Positions 42,652 through 51,477 of a DNA stretch of 64,000 bases are shown piece by piece (positions within the stretch are counted from its first letter, which is position 1; each line of letters opens with the position of its first letter). Location: assembly GCF_004912275.1 (NCBI RefSeq), contig NZ_STGY01000072.1, positions 1-64,000 of the forward strand, given 5' to 3'. The notes below the pieces were generated by a model. The model did no database searches, was not told where the DNA came from, and saw only the letters and a program-made list of their open reading frames with translations. The translations under genes and the position numbers were made by a program. This stretch comes from Glycomyces buryatensis. GTDB lineage: Bacteria > Actinomycetota > Actinomycetes > Mycobacteriales > Micromonosporaceae.

Positions 42652-44451
42652 TCAGAGTGTCCACTGTTGACCGGGGCCACTCGAGCAGGTGAACTGCTGA
42701 AGCCGGGCGCTGTTCTCGGTCGACGAACCGCTCACGCCCACGCATTTGCCGGAGTGGCGGGCGACGATCTGGACGTGGCCGCCGCCGCCGGCGTCGACGA
42801 ACCGGAACTGCTGGTTGGTGCGTCCGCTGCACGTCCACTGGATGAGCGCGGCGCCGTCGGCGGTCGAGGCGCCGTTGACGTCAAGGCATTTGCCGGAGCC
42901 CTGCCCGACGATCCGGACGTAGCCGTCCCCCGCGTCCTGCAGTTCCCACTGCTGGTTCGCGCCACCGTGGCAGGTCCACTGGATGATCTCGGCCCCGTCG
43001 GCGGCCGAGCCCGAGACCACGTCGGCACACTTGCCGGAGGTCCGGTTCGCGATGTCCGTGACCTGGGTTCCGCCGCCTTCGCCGGTCGCCCAGTTCAGAA
43101 CGTCGATCTGGCTGCCGCCGTAACGGGGAGCGAAGACGGAGACGACGCCGTCGAGGAGCCGGGAGTGGTCGAGCAGCGGGTCCGAATAGTACTCCACATT
43201 GGACGTGTAACGGGTGGTCCAGTCGGTCCAACCCGAGGCCTTCGACGCCGTGTAGACGCTCAGTCTTCTGGCCGAGGAGTTCCCGCTGGCGATGTACAGG
43301 TTGTCGTCCGCGTCGACGCCGATGTCGGCACGGGTCATCACGCCCGTGTACGAGAGCACTTGCCGGTTCCAGGCCTTGCTGGTCTTGTCGCGCCAGTAGT
43401 GCACGAGCACGGACTTCCTTCGCGCACTGTCGAAATTGCTGTCGTTGGAGGCAGAGGGGGCCATGTGCGAGGCCAGCACGTGGACATTGCCCGCGCTGTC
43501 GACCACCTGCGACTCCTGGTTCATGAGCCCGCGGTTCTGGCCGATGCCCACGACCCGCAGCCCGGCCGAGTCGGCGACGAGCGGATTCGAGCCGGTAGTC
43601 GCCACCACGTCGCCATTGTTGTTGCGCCAGGTGCGGCCCTGGTCCTTGCTGTAGGCGTAGTAGATGTCGTGGTTGGTGCTCGCATTCGGCGTCTCGCGCA
43701 CCGTCCAGGTCATGTGGAGCAGGTCGCTGGTGTCGAGCCCGGTGTCGTCGTATTCGATGCCGAAGAGGTACGCGTTGTTGTCGGCGTCGGTCCCGTTGAG
43801 GAACTCTCCCAGGTACGTCCAGCCGCCGTCGCGGTATTCGAAGAGCACCAGGTCGCCCGCGCCGCTGGCGCCCGTGCGGATGCTCATCTGCAGCACCCCG
43901 CTCGGGGAGCGGAAGAACCGCGGGTAGGTCGCCTGCGACAGGCGCTGGCCCGCAAGGCTGTTGGACACGGCCCCGAAGCTCGCCGTCGACCAGTTCGCGG
44001 TCTGTGGTGAGGTCGCCAGACCCGCGATCGACTTGCGGTACTTCAGCACCGAGTTGTGCATGTCGAAGGAGAGGTGGATCGTGCCGTCCTGACCGGAGAT
44101 GCCGATCGAGATCGTATTGTGCGAGTCGGTCGAGGTGGTCCGGTAGTCGGTGAGGCGGATGGTCTGCCACGAGTTCGCGGTGGCCTCCCGGCGGGCCAGG
44201 TTGACGTAGCCGTCCTGGTCCCACCAGGCCGTGTACTGCCAACCGTTGAACGTCGTGATGCCGTCCTGCTGGAACGATTCGCCGTTCATATAGCCCGTGT
44301 ACGTCAGCGCCGTGCGGCCGTCGGTGGTGAGCGTGGTGACCGTCGGCGACCCGAGCGACGGCCCGGCCGCGGACGCCGGGACCGCGGTGAAGGCGAGCAG
44401 CGCTGCCAATGCGGCGATGAGTGCCGCCCTGACGGCGGTCCGAGGTTTCAT
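42652..44451 (-). CDS. Secreted BNR_4-type beta-propeller enzyme with C-terminal ricin lectin domain
   Basis: 599 residues. Signal peptide 1-28; seven-bladed propeller about 35-455 with LTYTGYMNGESFQQDGI, IHLSFDMHNSVLKYRKS, TWRNNNGD and VHVLASHMAPS; and a Cys-containing CBM13 about 465-599 (SGKCADVVSG, GKCLDVNGAS, GKCVGVSGSS with QQW/QQF). The propeller type occurs in GH145 and in PL24/PL25/PL42 enzymes acting on L-rhamnose-glucuronate ends or uronate polymers such as gum arabic. Hydrolase versus lyase cannot be told by eye. Neighbours fit rhamnogalacturonan or arabinogalactan-protein side chains. Confidence 0.8.
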   Translation of the reverse strand: MKPRTAVRAALIAALAALLAFTAVPASAAGPSLGSPTVTTLTTDGRTALTYTGYMNGESFQQDGITTFNGWQYTAWWDQDGYVNLARREATANSWQTIRLTDYRTTSTDSHNTISIGISGQDGTIHLSFDMHNSVLKYRKSIAGLATSPQTANWSTASFGAVSNSLAGQRLSQATYPRFFRSPSGVLQMSIRTGASGAGDLVLFEYRDGGWTYLGEFLNGTDADNNAYLFGIEYDDTGLDTSDLLHMTWTVRETPNASTNHDIYYAYSKDQGRTWRNNNGDVVATTGSNPLVADSAGLRVVGIGQNRGLMNQESQVVDSAGNVHVLASHMAPSASNDSNFDSARRKSVLVHYWRDKTSKAWNRQVLSYTGVMTRADIGVDADDNLYIASGNSSARRLSVYTASKASGWTDWTTRYTSNVEYYSDPLLDHSRLLDGVVSVFAPRYGGSQIDVLNWATGEGGGTQVTDIANRTSGKCADVVSGSAADGAEIIQWTCHGGANQQWELQDAGDGYVRIVGQGSGKCLDVNGASTADGAALIQWTCSGRTNQQFRFVDAGGGGHVQIVARHSGKCVGVSGSSTENSARLQQFTCSSGPGQQWTL

Positions 44452-44569
44452 GGGAGGGTGCCTCCTTGTTGTCGGCCTTACGGTTTCGCACCGGCGGCCG
44501 CGGTCTGACACGGCCGCCGGCGGGGAACGTCCACAAGGGCGTAAGTCGCGGTCGTGGACGGTTGCCGCG

Positions 44570-44603
44570 AGCCCCGGGTGCTCCGGCACAGGCACCCGGG
44601 GCT
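44570..44603 (-). terminator. Hairpin after the PL11 gene
   Basis: AGCCCCGGGTGC and GCACCCGGGGCT form a 12-base perfect stem over a 10-base loop, nine bases past the PL11 stop. Confidence 0.75.
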
Positions 44604-44611
44604 GCGGGGCT

Positions 44612-46873
44612 CTACGGAGTGTGGATGTCGGGCCAGGGGTAGGTCGTCACCTCCGAGCCGATGTAGAAGCTCGGGTGCGGCGGCTGGTTGTAACCGGTGT
44701 TCTGCCAGGCGATCGCGGTCCGGTACTGAACGTCGTGCATCAGCGTCGGAATGCGCAGGTTCGTCTGGTGCGGCGTGGCGTAGATCCGCAGCGCGGAGTT
44801 GTCGCTGGTGCGCCAGATGACCTCCTCACGCCAGTCCCCGAACAGGTCGACCGACAGGCCCGGGGTGGACTTGGAGCCGTTGTTCGACGACACTCCGGAG
44901 CCGTTCAGCAGCGTCCCGGACGGGTAGTTGGCGATCTGCGTGCCGTTGAGCAGCTCACGCTCGCCGTCGCCGTCCCACCAGGACAGGAAGTTGGTCATGC
45001 CCGGTTTCGACCCGATATTGCTGCCCGATGCGTTCCGCAGGCCGCTGACCAGGGACGACCAGTACTCGGAGCCGGGGTTGCTCGCCAGGATATTGGCTCC
45101 GACGCCGCGGCCGTTGTCGTCGTTCGCCACGGGGGTCTGCATGATGATCGACCCGGTGTCGCCGTCGACCAGGCGCGTGGAGGGCATGCTGGGCCATTCG
45201 CCGGGCATGAACACCTCCTGGCCCGGGTTGCTCGGCACGTGGTCGGTCACGTGCAGCGCGTCGCCGTGGCCCATGCGGGTGTTCCACAGCGGCTGCCCGT
45301 TCGAGCCGATGGCCATGGCGCCGTAGACGATGTCGTGGCGTCCGTCGCCGTTCAGGTCGGCGATGGACAGCTGATGGTTGCCCTGGCCCTCGTACTGGGA
45401 GCCGGCCTGGTTGGAGTCGAAGATCCACCGGGTGGTCAGGTCGGTGCCGTTCCAGTCGACGGCCCAGATCACCGAGCGGGTGTAGTAGCCGCGGGCGAAG
45501 ATCATCGACGGGCTCTCGCCGTCCAGGTAAGCCGTTCCGGCGAGGAACCGGTCGACCCGGTTGCCGTAGTTGTCGCCCCAGCTGGCGTGGTTGCCGCGCG
45601 CCGGCTGGTAGTTCACCGTGTCCATAGCCGCGCCGGTGGTCCCGTTGAAGATCGTCAGGAACTCCGGGCCGTCCAGGATCCGGCCGTCCGAGTTGCGGTA
45701 GTCGGCGCTGGACGAGCCGATGACGGTGCCGTTGGCGTCGCGGGTGCCGTCGGCGGTCTTGACCGCGAGTTCGGATCTGCCGTCGCCGTCGTAGTCGTAC
45801 ACCTGGAACTGCGTGTAGTGCGCCCCGGCCCGGATGTTGCGGCCCAGGTCGATCCGCCACAGCCGCGTCCCGTCGAGCTGGTACGCGTCAAGGTAGACGT
45901 TCCCGGTGTAGCCCTCGTGCACGTTGTCGTGCGCATTGGTGGGGTCCCACTTGACGATCAGCTCGTAGTCGCCGTCGCCGTCGAGGTCGCCGGTGCTCAT
46001 GTCGTTGGCCTCGTAGGAATAGGAGCCCGAGGGATTCGAACCACCCGAAGGCCGTTGGAGCGGGACATTGAAGTAACCGCTGGAGTTGAACGTCGCCTCG
46101 ACACCCGCAGCGGTGCCCTCGGTGCCGTCGACCACGGCCCGCACCGTGTACTGCGAACTCGAAGAGCCGCCGTTGTCGAGGTAGTTCGTCGCACCCGTCA
46201 GCGGCGAGCCGTTGAGCTTGGTCCCGTCGCGGTAGACGTTGAACGCCACGTTCTGCGCGTCGGTGCCGAGCAGCCGCCAGGAGACGAGCCGGCCGCTGCC
46301 CGAGGGCACCACCGTGACGCCCCGGGTCAGTTCCTCGACCTCGTACTTGCCGTCTCCCGTCTGGGGCGGGGGCCCGTCGGTGACCTCGACGTAGTCGATG
46401 TTCGGCAGGCCGGAGCTGGCGGACGCCGCCAGGCGGATGGTGTTGCTCCCGGCGTTCACCGGGACGGATACGGTCTTGGTCGACCAGGCGGTCCACGCGC
46501 CGGTCGCGCTGAACGCGCTGGCCGATTGCACGGTCGCGCCGTTGACGAGGATGTTCGCCGGGCGGGAGTCGGTGGCGCCGTTGGCGTACCGGATCGCCAC
46601 GGTGGCGGTCCCGGCGCTCGCGACATCGACGGTGAACTGGGCCGCCGTACCGGTGGCGTTGGTGGTGTTGCAGAACCCGCTGCCGGAATACCCGGTGTGG
46701 TTCGAGTCGATCGTGCCGTCGCAGGTGGCCGGGGCGCTCTCCGCCTCGTAGCGAACGGTGGCGGCGTCGGCGGCGCTCATCGTCAGCATGGTCGCCGCGG
46801 CGGCGACCAGCGCGATCACCGCCGCTGCCGGGGCTCGCAGGCGTCTCGCCCGTCGAGAGGTTGACTGGTTCAT
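44612..46873 (-). CDS. Secreted rhamnogalacturonan lyase, CBM35-PL11
   Basis: 753 residues. Signal peptide about 1-38; CBM35-like module 40-165 (YEAESAPATCDG, GYSGSGFCN, VNAGSNTIRLAAS, IDYVEV); then PL11 from about 175 (EELTRGVTVVPSGSGRLVSWRLLGTD). An eight-bladed calcium-loaded propeller follows with MSTGDLDGDGDYELIVKWDP, YDYDGDGRSELAVKTADGT, GNRVDRFLAG and the signature GHGDALHVTDHVP. It should cleave the rhamnose-galacturonate backbone of rhamnogalacturonan I. About 160 bases separate it from the propeller gene on one side and 110 from the hydrolase on the other. Confidence 0.94.
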   Translation of the reverse strand: MNQSTSRRARRLRAPAAAVIALVAAAATMLTMSAADAATVRYEAESAPATCDGTIDSNHTGYSGSGFCNTTNATGTAAQFTVDVASAGTATVAIRYANGATDSRPANILVNGATVQSASAFSATGAWTAWSTKTVSVPVNAGSNTIRLAASASSGLPNIDYVEVTDGPPPQTGDGKYEVEELTRGVTVVPSGSGRLVSWRLLGTDAQNVAFNVYRDGTKLNGSPLTGATNYLDNGGSSSSQYTVRAVVDGTEGTAAGVEATFNSSGYFNVPLQRPSGGSNPSGSYSYEANDMSTGDLDGDGDYELIVKWDPTNAHDNVHEGYTGNVYLDAYQLDGTRLWRIDLGRNIRAGAHYTQFQVYDYDGDGRSELAVKTADGTRDANGTVIGSSSADYRNSDGRILDGPEFLTIFNGTTGAAMDTVNYQPARGNHASWGDNYGNRVDRFLAGTAYLDGESPSMIFARGYYTRSVIWAVDWNGTDLTTRWIFDSNQAGSQYEGQGNHQLSIADLNGDGRHDIVYGAMAIGSNGQPLWNTRMGHGDALHVTDHVPSNPGQEVFMPGEWPSMPSTRLVDGDTGSIIMQTPVANDDNGRGVGANILASNPGSEYWSSLVSGLRNASGSNIGSKPGMTNFLSWWDGDGERELLNGTQIANYPSGTLLNGSGVSSNNGSKSTPGLSVDLFGDWREEVIWRTSDNSALRIYATPHQTNLRIPTLMHDVQYRTAIAWQNTGYNQPPHPSFYIGSEVTTYPWPDIHTP

Positions 46874-46911
46874 GGTCTCTCCGTACTTGCTGGGTTATGG
46901 AGTACCCGACC

Positions 46912-46958
46912 GCGACGGCGTCGGCACTGAGTGCCGGGAGGCCGCGCGACGCCGTCGC
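46912..46958 (-). terminator. Hairpin after the ricin-tailed hydrolase
   Basis: GCGACGGCGTCG and CGACGCCGTCGC pair perfectly across 23 bases between the two genes; no U-tract follows. Confidence 0.5.
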
Positions 46959-46983
46959 GCCGGGTGGGGCTTTGTCTTTCTGA

Positions 46984-48288
46984 TCAGACCGCTTGGCGAG
47001 CGAAGCGCTGGTTGTCGTTGCCGGTGTACGTGTACTGGGTTATGCGGGCGCCGTCGGCGGTGGAGTACTCCCAGACGTCCATGGCCAGGCCGGACTGCCG
47101 GTTGATGATGCTGACGACGCCGCCGCCGTGCTCAGTGAGGCGCCAGTGCTGGCTCGTGGCGTTCGTGTCGGCCTGCTGGGTGATGTCCGCGCCGTTGGAG
47201 TTGCCGGCGACCTGGAGGACCAGACCCGAGTGGCGGGCCTTGATCTTGAAGTGGCCCTCGCCGGCGTCGACGAACTCGAACTGCTGGTTGGCCCGGCTGG
47301 TGGACGACCATTGGATGAGTCCGGCCCCGGCCGCGGTGGAGATCCCGTTGATGTCGGCGTACTTGCCGCTGTGCTGAGCGACCAGGCGGTAGGTGCCCGG
47401 TTCGCTGGGCGTGTCGCCGCCTAGCGAGGCTTCCCACCGGGTGCCGGAGCCGGACGCGTCGGCCGGGAGGCGGTCGCGGGCGGCGGTGTCGCCGTACATG
47501 GTCCAGCGGGCCCAGTCGACGACCGTGCGCGGGAAGCGCTGGTCGCTCCAGAAGCTGGTGTGGCTGCCGCCGACGAAGGTGAGGAACGCCTTGGGCCAGG
47601 TCATCTCGTTGTAGGCCTGGCGGGCCGAGTCGTACCCCGTGAGGTCGTCGCGGTCGCCGTGCACGAACAGGACCTTGGCATTGACCGAACTGGACGGGGT
47701 GCCCTGGTCGGTGCACGACTGCGGGTTGGCGGAGATGATGCGGCTGTCGGCCCAGCGAGTCAGCAGGCCGTGGGTGGTCATGCCGCCCAGGGAGTGGCCC
47801 GAGACGCCGACGCCGATGTCGGTGCGGATGTGCCCGGCCAGCGGGCCGCTGTTGTTGAGCGCGAGGGTGTTGGTGATGGCCTGCGAAACGTCCTTCGGGG
47901 TTTCGCCGTTGCCGACGTCGCTGGGGTTGTGGTTGAAGTGCGGGGCGGGGACGACGAAGCCCGCCTCGGCCAGGCGCCGGATGATGAACGTGGAGTTCTG
48001 CGGGCTGCTCTGGAAGCCGTGGGTGAAGTTGTAGACGGGGAAGACCCCGTTGGCGACCGGGGCGTCCGTGACCGGGTTGCCTCCGACGGTGCCGGTGGCC
48101 GGGTAATAGACGTAGGTGGTGACCGCGCGGCTGCCACGGGTCCAGTTGTGGCGGCGCACGCCCACGGCGAACGGATTGGCCGGCGCGGGATCGGCGAGCG
48201 CGGTGCCGGCGCCGAACAGGGACGTGGCGCCCACGCCCAGTGCTCCGGCCACGCCGAGATTCAGGAAGGTACGACGTTGCATTGACAT
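46984..48288 (-). CDS. Secreted alpha/beta hydrolase with C-terminal ricin lectin domain
   Basis: 434 residues. Tat signal (MQRRTFLNLG). Hydrolase about 35-295 with nucleophile elbow GVSGHSLGGMTTHGLL, an oxyanion-side FPVYNFTHGFQSSPQNS and acid/base region VLFVHGDRDD and GGSHTSFW. Cysteine-free CBM13 about 300-434 with AQHSGKYADING, ARHSGLVLQV and NRQSGLAMDV repeats. It is dienelactone-hydrolase or chlorophyllase-like and probably an esterase for acyl groups on plant polysaccharide. A paralogue without the lectin tail is at 60053-60988. Two LacI-type operator candidates precede it. Confidence 0.82.
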   Translation of the reverse strand: MSMQRRTFLNLGVAGALGVGATSLFGAGTALADPAPANPFAVGVRRHNWTRGSRAVTTYVYYPATGTVGGNPVTDAPVANGVFPVYNFTHGFQSSPQNSTFIIRRLAEAGFVVPAPHFNHNPSDVGNGETPKDVSQAITNTLALNNSGPLAGHIRTDIGVGVSGHSLGGMTTHGLLTRWADSRIISANPQSCTDQGTPSSSVNAKVLFVHGDRDDLTGYDSARQAYNEMTWPKAFLTFVGGSHTSFWSDQRFPRTVVDWARWTMYGDTAARDRLPADASGSGTRWEASLGGDTPSEPGTYRLVAQHSGKYADINGISTAAGAGLIQWSSTSRANQQFEFVDAGEGHFKIKARHSGLVLQVAGNSNGADITQQADTNATSQHWRLTEHGGGVVSIINRQSGLAMDVWEYSTADGARITQYTYTGNDNQRFARQAV

Positions 48289-48387
48289 TGACGACTCCTT
48301 CTAGGAGGGATAGAAAGGGAGCTGATGACGGATCGCCGACGGCGGTCCGGAATGGAGCCTGAGACACCGGCCGATGTGAATCGATCG

Positions 48388-48401
48388 CTGAATCGTTTCA
48401 G
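48388..48401. promoter_or_regulatory. LacI-type operator candidate
   Basis: CTGAATCGTTTCAG is centred on CG with 6 of 7 symmetric pairs, about 100 bases before the hydrolase start. Confidence 0.5.
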
Positions 48402-48510
48402 TTGTCAAACCGTTCCCGGCACTGTCAGTCCTTCTGCGGGTATGCGAAGGAGTCCTGGGGTTCGGCGCTGCGGCACTTGCGCCGCATGTTCGGGTTATGG
48501 AGGTGAAATC

Positions 48511-48530
48511 TGCTGGGAACGATCCCAGCA
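48511..48530. promoter_or_regulatory. LacI-type operator candidate, near-perfect 20-base palindrome
   Basis: TGCTGGGA-ACGA-TCCCAGCA has perfect eight-base arms; its core TGGGATCGTTCCCA (other strand) fits the LacI-family pattern TGnnAnCGnTnnCA. It lies 43 bases past the stop of the adjacent LacI gene and 223 bases before the hydrolase, so a terminator role is also possible. Confidence 0.55.
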
Positions 48531-48573
48531 TATCGAAGTATAACGATATAACGATTGCTAGTCAAGCCGTCCA

Positions 48574-49602
48574 TCAAGTACTGTCGCGGACGATCAGGTC
48601 GGTCGAGAGCACCACCGGCTCGACGTCCCGCTCGTCGAGCAGCGCGATCAGGAGCCGGACCGTCTCCTCGGCCACCTTGGCGAGGGGCTGCCGCACGGTG
48701 GTGAGCATCGGGCGGGTCGCGGTGGCGATGATCGAGTCGTCGAAGCCGCCGACCGCCACGTCGTCGGGGACGCGGCGCCCGGCCGCGTGCAGCGCCTGAA
48801 GCGCGCCGGCGGCCATGAGGTCGGAGGCCACGAAGACCGCATCGAGGTCGGGGACCGAATCGAGGAGTTCGCGCATCGCGGCCTCGCCGCCGGCCTGCGT
48901 GTAGTCGCTGTTGACGATCCGCCGCTTCGTCGCCTTCCGTCCCAGCACGCTGGTGAAGCCCTCCAGACGCAGCAGACCGCCGGGGGTGTCGAGCGGGCCG
49001 GTGATCATGCCGATCCTGCGCCGCCCCTGGCCCACCAGATACTCGGTGATCTGCTGCGCCCCGCCGTGATCGTCGGCGGTGGCATAGGGAATGACGCTCT
49101 CGCGGCCGAGCACCGCGCCGCAGGCGACGGCGGGCACACCGGCGCGTTCTATCTCCTCCAGCAGCGGATCGCCGGCGTGGGTGGAGACGAGCAGCGTCCC
49201 GTCGGCGTGGCCGCCGCGCAGGTAGCGCGCGACTCGGTCGCGGCCGCCGCGGTCCCCGGCGATCATGAGCACCAGCGACATGTCCCGCTCCGCCAGCTGG
49301 TTCGTCGCCACGCGCAACAGGACCGAGAAGTTCGGGTCCTCGAACAGGCGCTCCTGCGGCTCGGACAGCACCATGACGATCGAACCGGTGCGGCTGGTCT
49401 TGAGGCTCCGGGCGGCCCGATTGACGACGTACCCAGTCTCGGCGACCGCCCGCCGCACCGCCAGCTCGGCGGCCAGGGAGACGTTGGCGTGTCCGTTGAG
49501 GACGCGCGAGACCGTGCCGCGCGAAACGCCGGAGGCCGTCGCGACATCGTTGATCGTCGGTCGTTTCCGTGCCAAGTTCTTCAACGCTCCCTTGAGTTCC
49601 AA
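48574..49602 (-). CDS. LacI family regulator
   Basis: 342 residues. Start TTG at 49602 with GAGG seven bases upstream. Helix-turn-helix PTINDVATASGVSRGTVSRVLNGH, hinge AARSLKTSRTGSIVMV, and sensor with GLLVSTHAGDP-like and VAVGGFDDSIIATATRP segments. It lies between the galactanase/transporter unit and the ricin-tailed hydrolase, in the same direction, and is the most likely reader of the LacI-type sites at 48.4-48.5 kb and 55.2-55.4 kb. Confidence 0.9.
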   Translation of the reverse strand: MELKGALKNLARKRPTINDVATASGVSRGTVSRVLNGHANVSLAAELAVRRAVAETGYVVNRAARSLKTSRTGSIVMVLSEPQERLFEDPNFSVLLRVATNQLAERDMSLVLMIAGDRGGRDRVARYLRGGHADGTLLVSTHAGDPLLEEIERAGVPAVACGAVLGRESVIPYATADDHGGAQQITEYLVGQGRRRIGMITGPLDTPGGLLRLEGFTSVLGRKATKRRIVNSDYTQAGGEAAMRELLDSVPDLDAVFVASDLMAAGALQALHAAGRRVPDDVAVGGFDDSIIATATRPMLTTVRQPLAKVAEETVRLLIALLDERDVEPVVLSTDLIVRDST

Positions 49603-49627
49603 TGTTGATCCTCGCCTGGCACCGAGG

Positions 49628-49720
49628 GCGAGGAGGCCGCCCGCGCCGTCGGTGCCAGGCGGCCTCCTCGCCTTCGGTGTCAGGCAAGGAGGCCGCCCGC
49701 GCCCAGGGCGGCCTCCTCGC
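49628..49720. repeat. Two near-identical tandem hairpins after the GH53/transporter operon
   Basis: GCGAGGAGGCCGCC with its perfect complement (49628-49671) is followed by a second copy with the same arms (about 49684-49720). Together they sit between the galactanase stop and the LacI start, and should end the galactan operon transcript. The repeat looks like a duplicated terminator. Confidence 0.7.
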
Positions 49721-49726
49721 CTTCGC

Positions 49727-51355
49727 TTACGCGGTGCGGGTCAGGCTGACCGCATCGATATTGATCCAGTTGCCGGCCCTGGCGACCGAGTAGAACCCGA
49801 CCTCGATCCGACCGCTCGTGACCTGGACGCCGGTGATGGACACCTTCGTCCACTGGGAGGTGACGGGGAGATTGGCTTGGCGTTCACTGCCGCCGTATCC
49901 CTTGGCGTACATGCGCGCGGTGGTCTGGCCGCCGCCGTTCATGACCCAGGCGGTGAGCGTGTAGGTCCCGTTCGGCACACTCTGCGACTGGTAGGCCGAG
50001 GCGGTGTACGCCGAGCCCTTCCAGAACGTGAGCTTGCTGGTGCCCTGGTAGATGCTCCCGCGGGTCTCCCGGAAGACCGCGTCGGAGTCGGCGCTGTTCT
50101 GGGCCCAGACGTTCCAGCCGGTGGCGGATCTGCCGCTCCCGGACTCGAAGCCGCCATTGGTCAGTTCGTCCTGGCCCGGCCCGGGGCCGGGGTCGCCGCC
50201 ACCGGTCACCTCGCCGAAGAAGTCCAGTGTCGACAGCTTGTTCCCGTTGTGGTCGAACAGGGTCTGGTTGTCCCAGGAATTGCTCTCACCGGCGTGGTCG
50301 TTGATGTACGACATGCCCGCCGGCGTGGCCCAGCTGGTGTCGCCGGTCCATGCCGCCTCCCACCAGACCAGGCCGCGCCCGCGGTCGTTCGGCACGTCGG
50401 CGATGGCGTCCTGCAGATCCCGCAGGAACTGCGTCTGGCCTTGCACCGTGGCCGCGTAGCCCGATTCCTGGGCGTGGCTGCTGGTGAAGATGTTGCCGCG
50501 GCCGTCGCCGTCCTGGAGGGTCCAGGCGTAGGCGGTCTCCACGACCATGACGTCCTTGCCGTAGCGCGAGGCCACGTCGTTCATGTTGTTCCGCAACTGG
50601 CTCATCGTGCCGTGCCAGTACGGGTAGTAGGACAGGGCGATGATGTCGTACGGGACGCCCTGCGCACGGGCGTTGTCGAACCAGGTGCGGTACGCCCCGT
50701 TGTTCCCGCCGCGGTCGAGGTGCAGCGCGATCTCGATACCGCTGCCGCCCGCGTGGACGCCCTCGATGCCGGCCTTGAGCAGGCCGCCGAGCTGGTTCCA
50801 GTTGGAGGTGCTGCCGGTGGGCTGCAGCATCCCGTGGGTGATCTCGTTGCCCACCTGGACGATGTCGGGTGTGGCGCCCGCGGCCGTCATCTGCGACACG
50901 ACGTCGCGGGAGTAGTCGCGCACCGCGGTGACCAGCTGGTTGTAGGACAGGCTCTGCCAGGCCTTGGGCTTGATCTGCTTGCCCGGGTCGGCCCAGAAGT
51001 CCGAGTAGTGGAGGTCGAGGAGGACGTCCATGCCGAGGTCCTTGGCGCGCTGCGCCAACTCGATGGTCTTCTCCAGGTCGTTCGTGCCGCCGCCGTAGGC
51101 CTGGCCCGAGGTGCTGTACGGGTCGTTCCACAGCCGCAGCCGCACCAGGTTGGCGCCGCTGTCGGCCATGATCTGCAGTGCGTCGCCCTGCACGCCGTCG
51201 TCGTAGAAACGCTCGCCGGCGGCCTCGACCTCGGCGAGTGTGCCGACGTCGACGCCCATGTAGAAGTCGTCTCTGACTGCCTGGGCCGGGGAGGCCGTGG
51301 CGAACGCGACGAAACTCATGGCGGCCACCAGGGCCACCGCGAACATCCGTCTCAT
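49727..51355 (-). CDS. Secreted GH53 endo-beta-1,4-galactanase with CBM61
   Basis: 542 residues. Signal peptide 1-26; GH53 barrel about 30-385 with Glu171 (QVGNEITHG) and Glu273 (MVVETAYAW); Gly/Pro linker; and a C-terminal module 395-542 (NGGFESGSGRSATGWNVW, YTLTAWVMNGG, IEVGFYSVARAGNWINIDAVSL) of CBM61 type, which binds beta-1,4-galactan. It lies directly downstream of the ABC importer genes, mirroring the Bacillus gan locus, where galactanase and galacto-oligosaccharide importer are co-expressed. Confidence 0.94.
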   Translation of the reverse strand: MRRMFAVALVAAMSFVAFATASPAQAVRDDFYMGVDVGTLAEVEAAGERFYDDGVQGDALQIMADSGANLVRLRLWNDPYSTSGQAYGGGTNDLEKTIELAQRAKDLGMDVLLDLHYSDFWADPGKQIKPKAWQSLSYNQLVTAVRDYSRDVVSQMTAAGATPDIVQVGNEITHGMLQPTGSTSNWNQLGGLLKAGIEGVHAGGSGIEIALHLDRGGNNGAYRTWFDNARAQGVPYDIIALSYYPYWHGTMSQLRNNMNDVASRYGKDVMVVETAYAWTLQDGDGRGNIFTSSHAQESGYAATVQGQTQFLRDLQDAIADVPNDRGRGLVWWEAAWTGDTSWATPAGMSYINDHAGESNSWDNQTLFDHNGNKLSTLDFFGEVTGGGDPGPGPGQDELTNGGFESGSGRSATGWNVWAQNSADSDAVFRETRGSIYQGTSKLTFWKGSAYTASAYQSQSVPNGTYTLTAWVMNGGGQTTARMYAKGYGGSERQANLPVTSQWTKVSITGVQVTSGRIEVGFYSVARAGNWINIDAVSLTRTA

Positions 51356-51477
51356 GTGTCGCTCCTTTGCGATCGAGGGGGGTCGGGCGCCGCTGGGCGC
51401 CCGTTAACGGCGGCGAGGAGCCGCCACCGAGCTTGAGCGGGCCCTGTCGGACCCGACCTGTTGCGGCCGTGGGGACC

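Noticed and set aside
44297-46864. Plus-strand open frame of 855 codons opposite the PL11 lyase
   Set aside because: It mirrors the codon structure of a well-supported lyase, has no recognisable domain and consists of low-complexity Val/Gly/Arg runs typical of antisense frames in high-GC DNA.
41255-48288. Sequence repeats among ricin domains, first taken as a possible repeat array or CRISPR-like region
   Set aside because: The similarity is at protein level (HSG and NQQW motifs), unit lengths follow the trefoil fold, and there are no constant-length DNA repeats or spacers. No CRISPR array was seen anywhere in the window.
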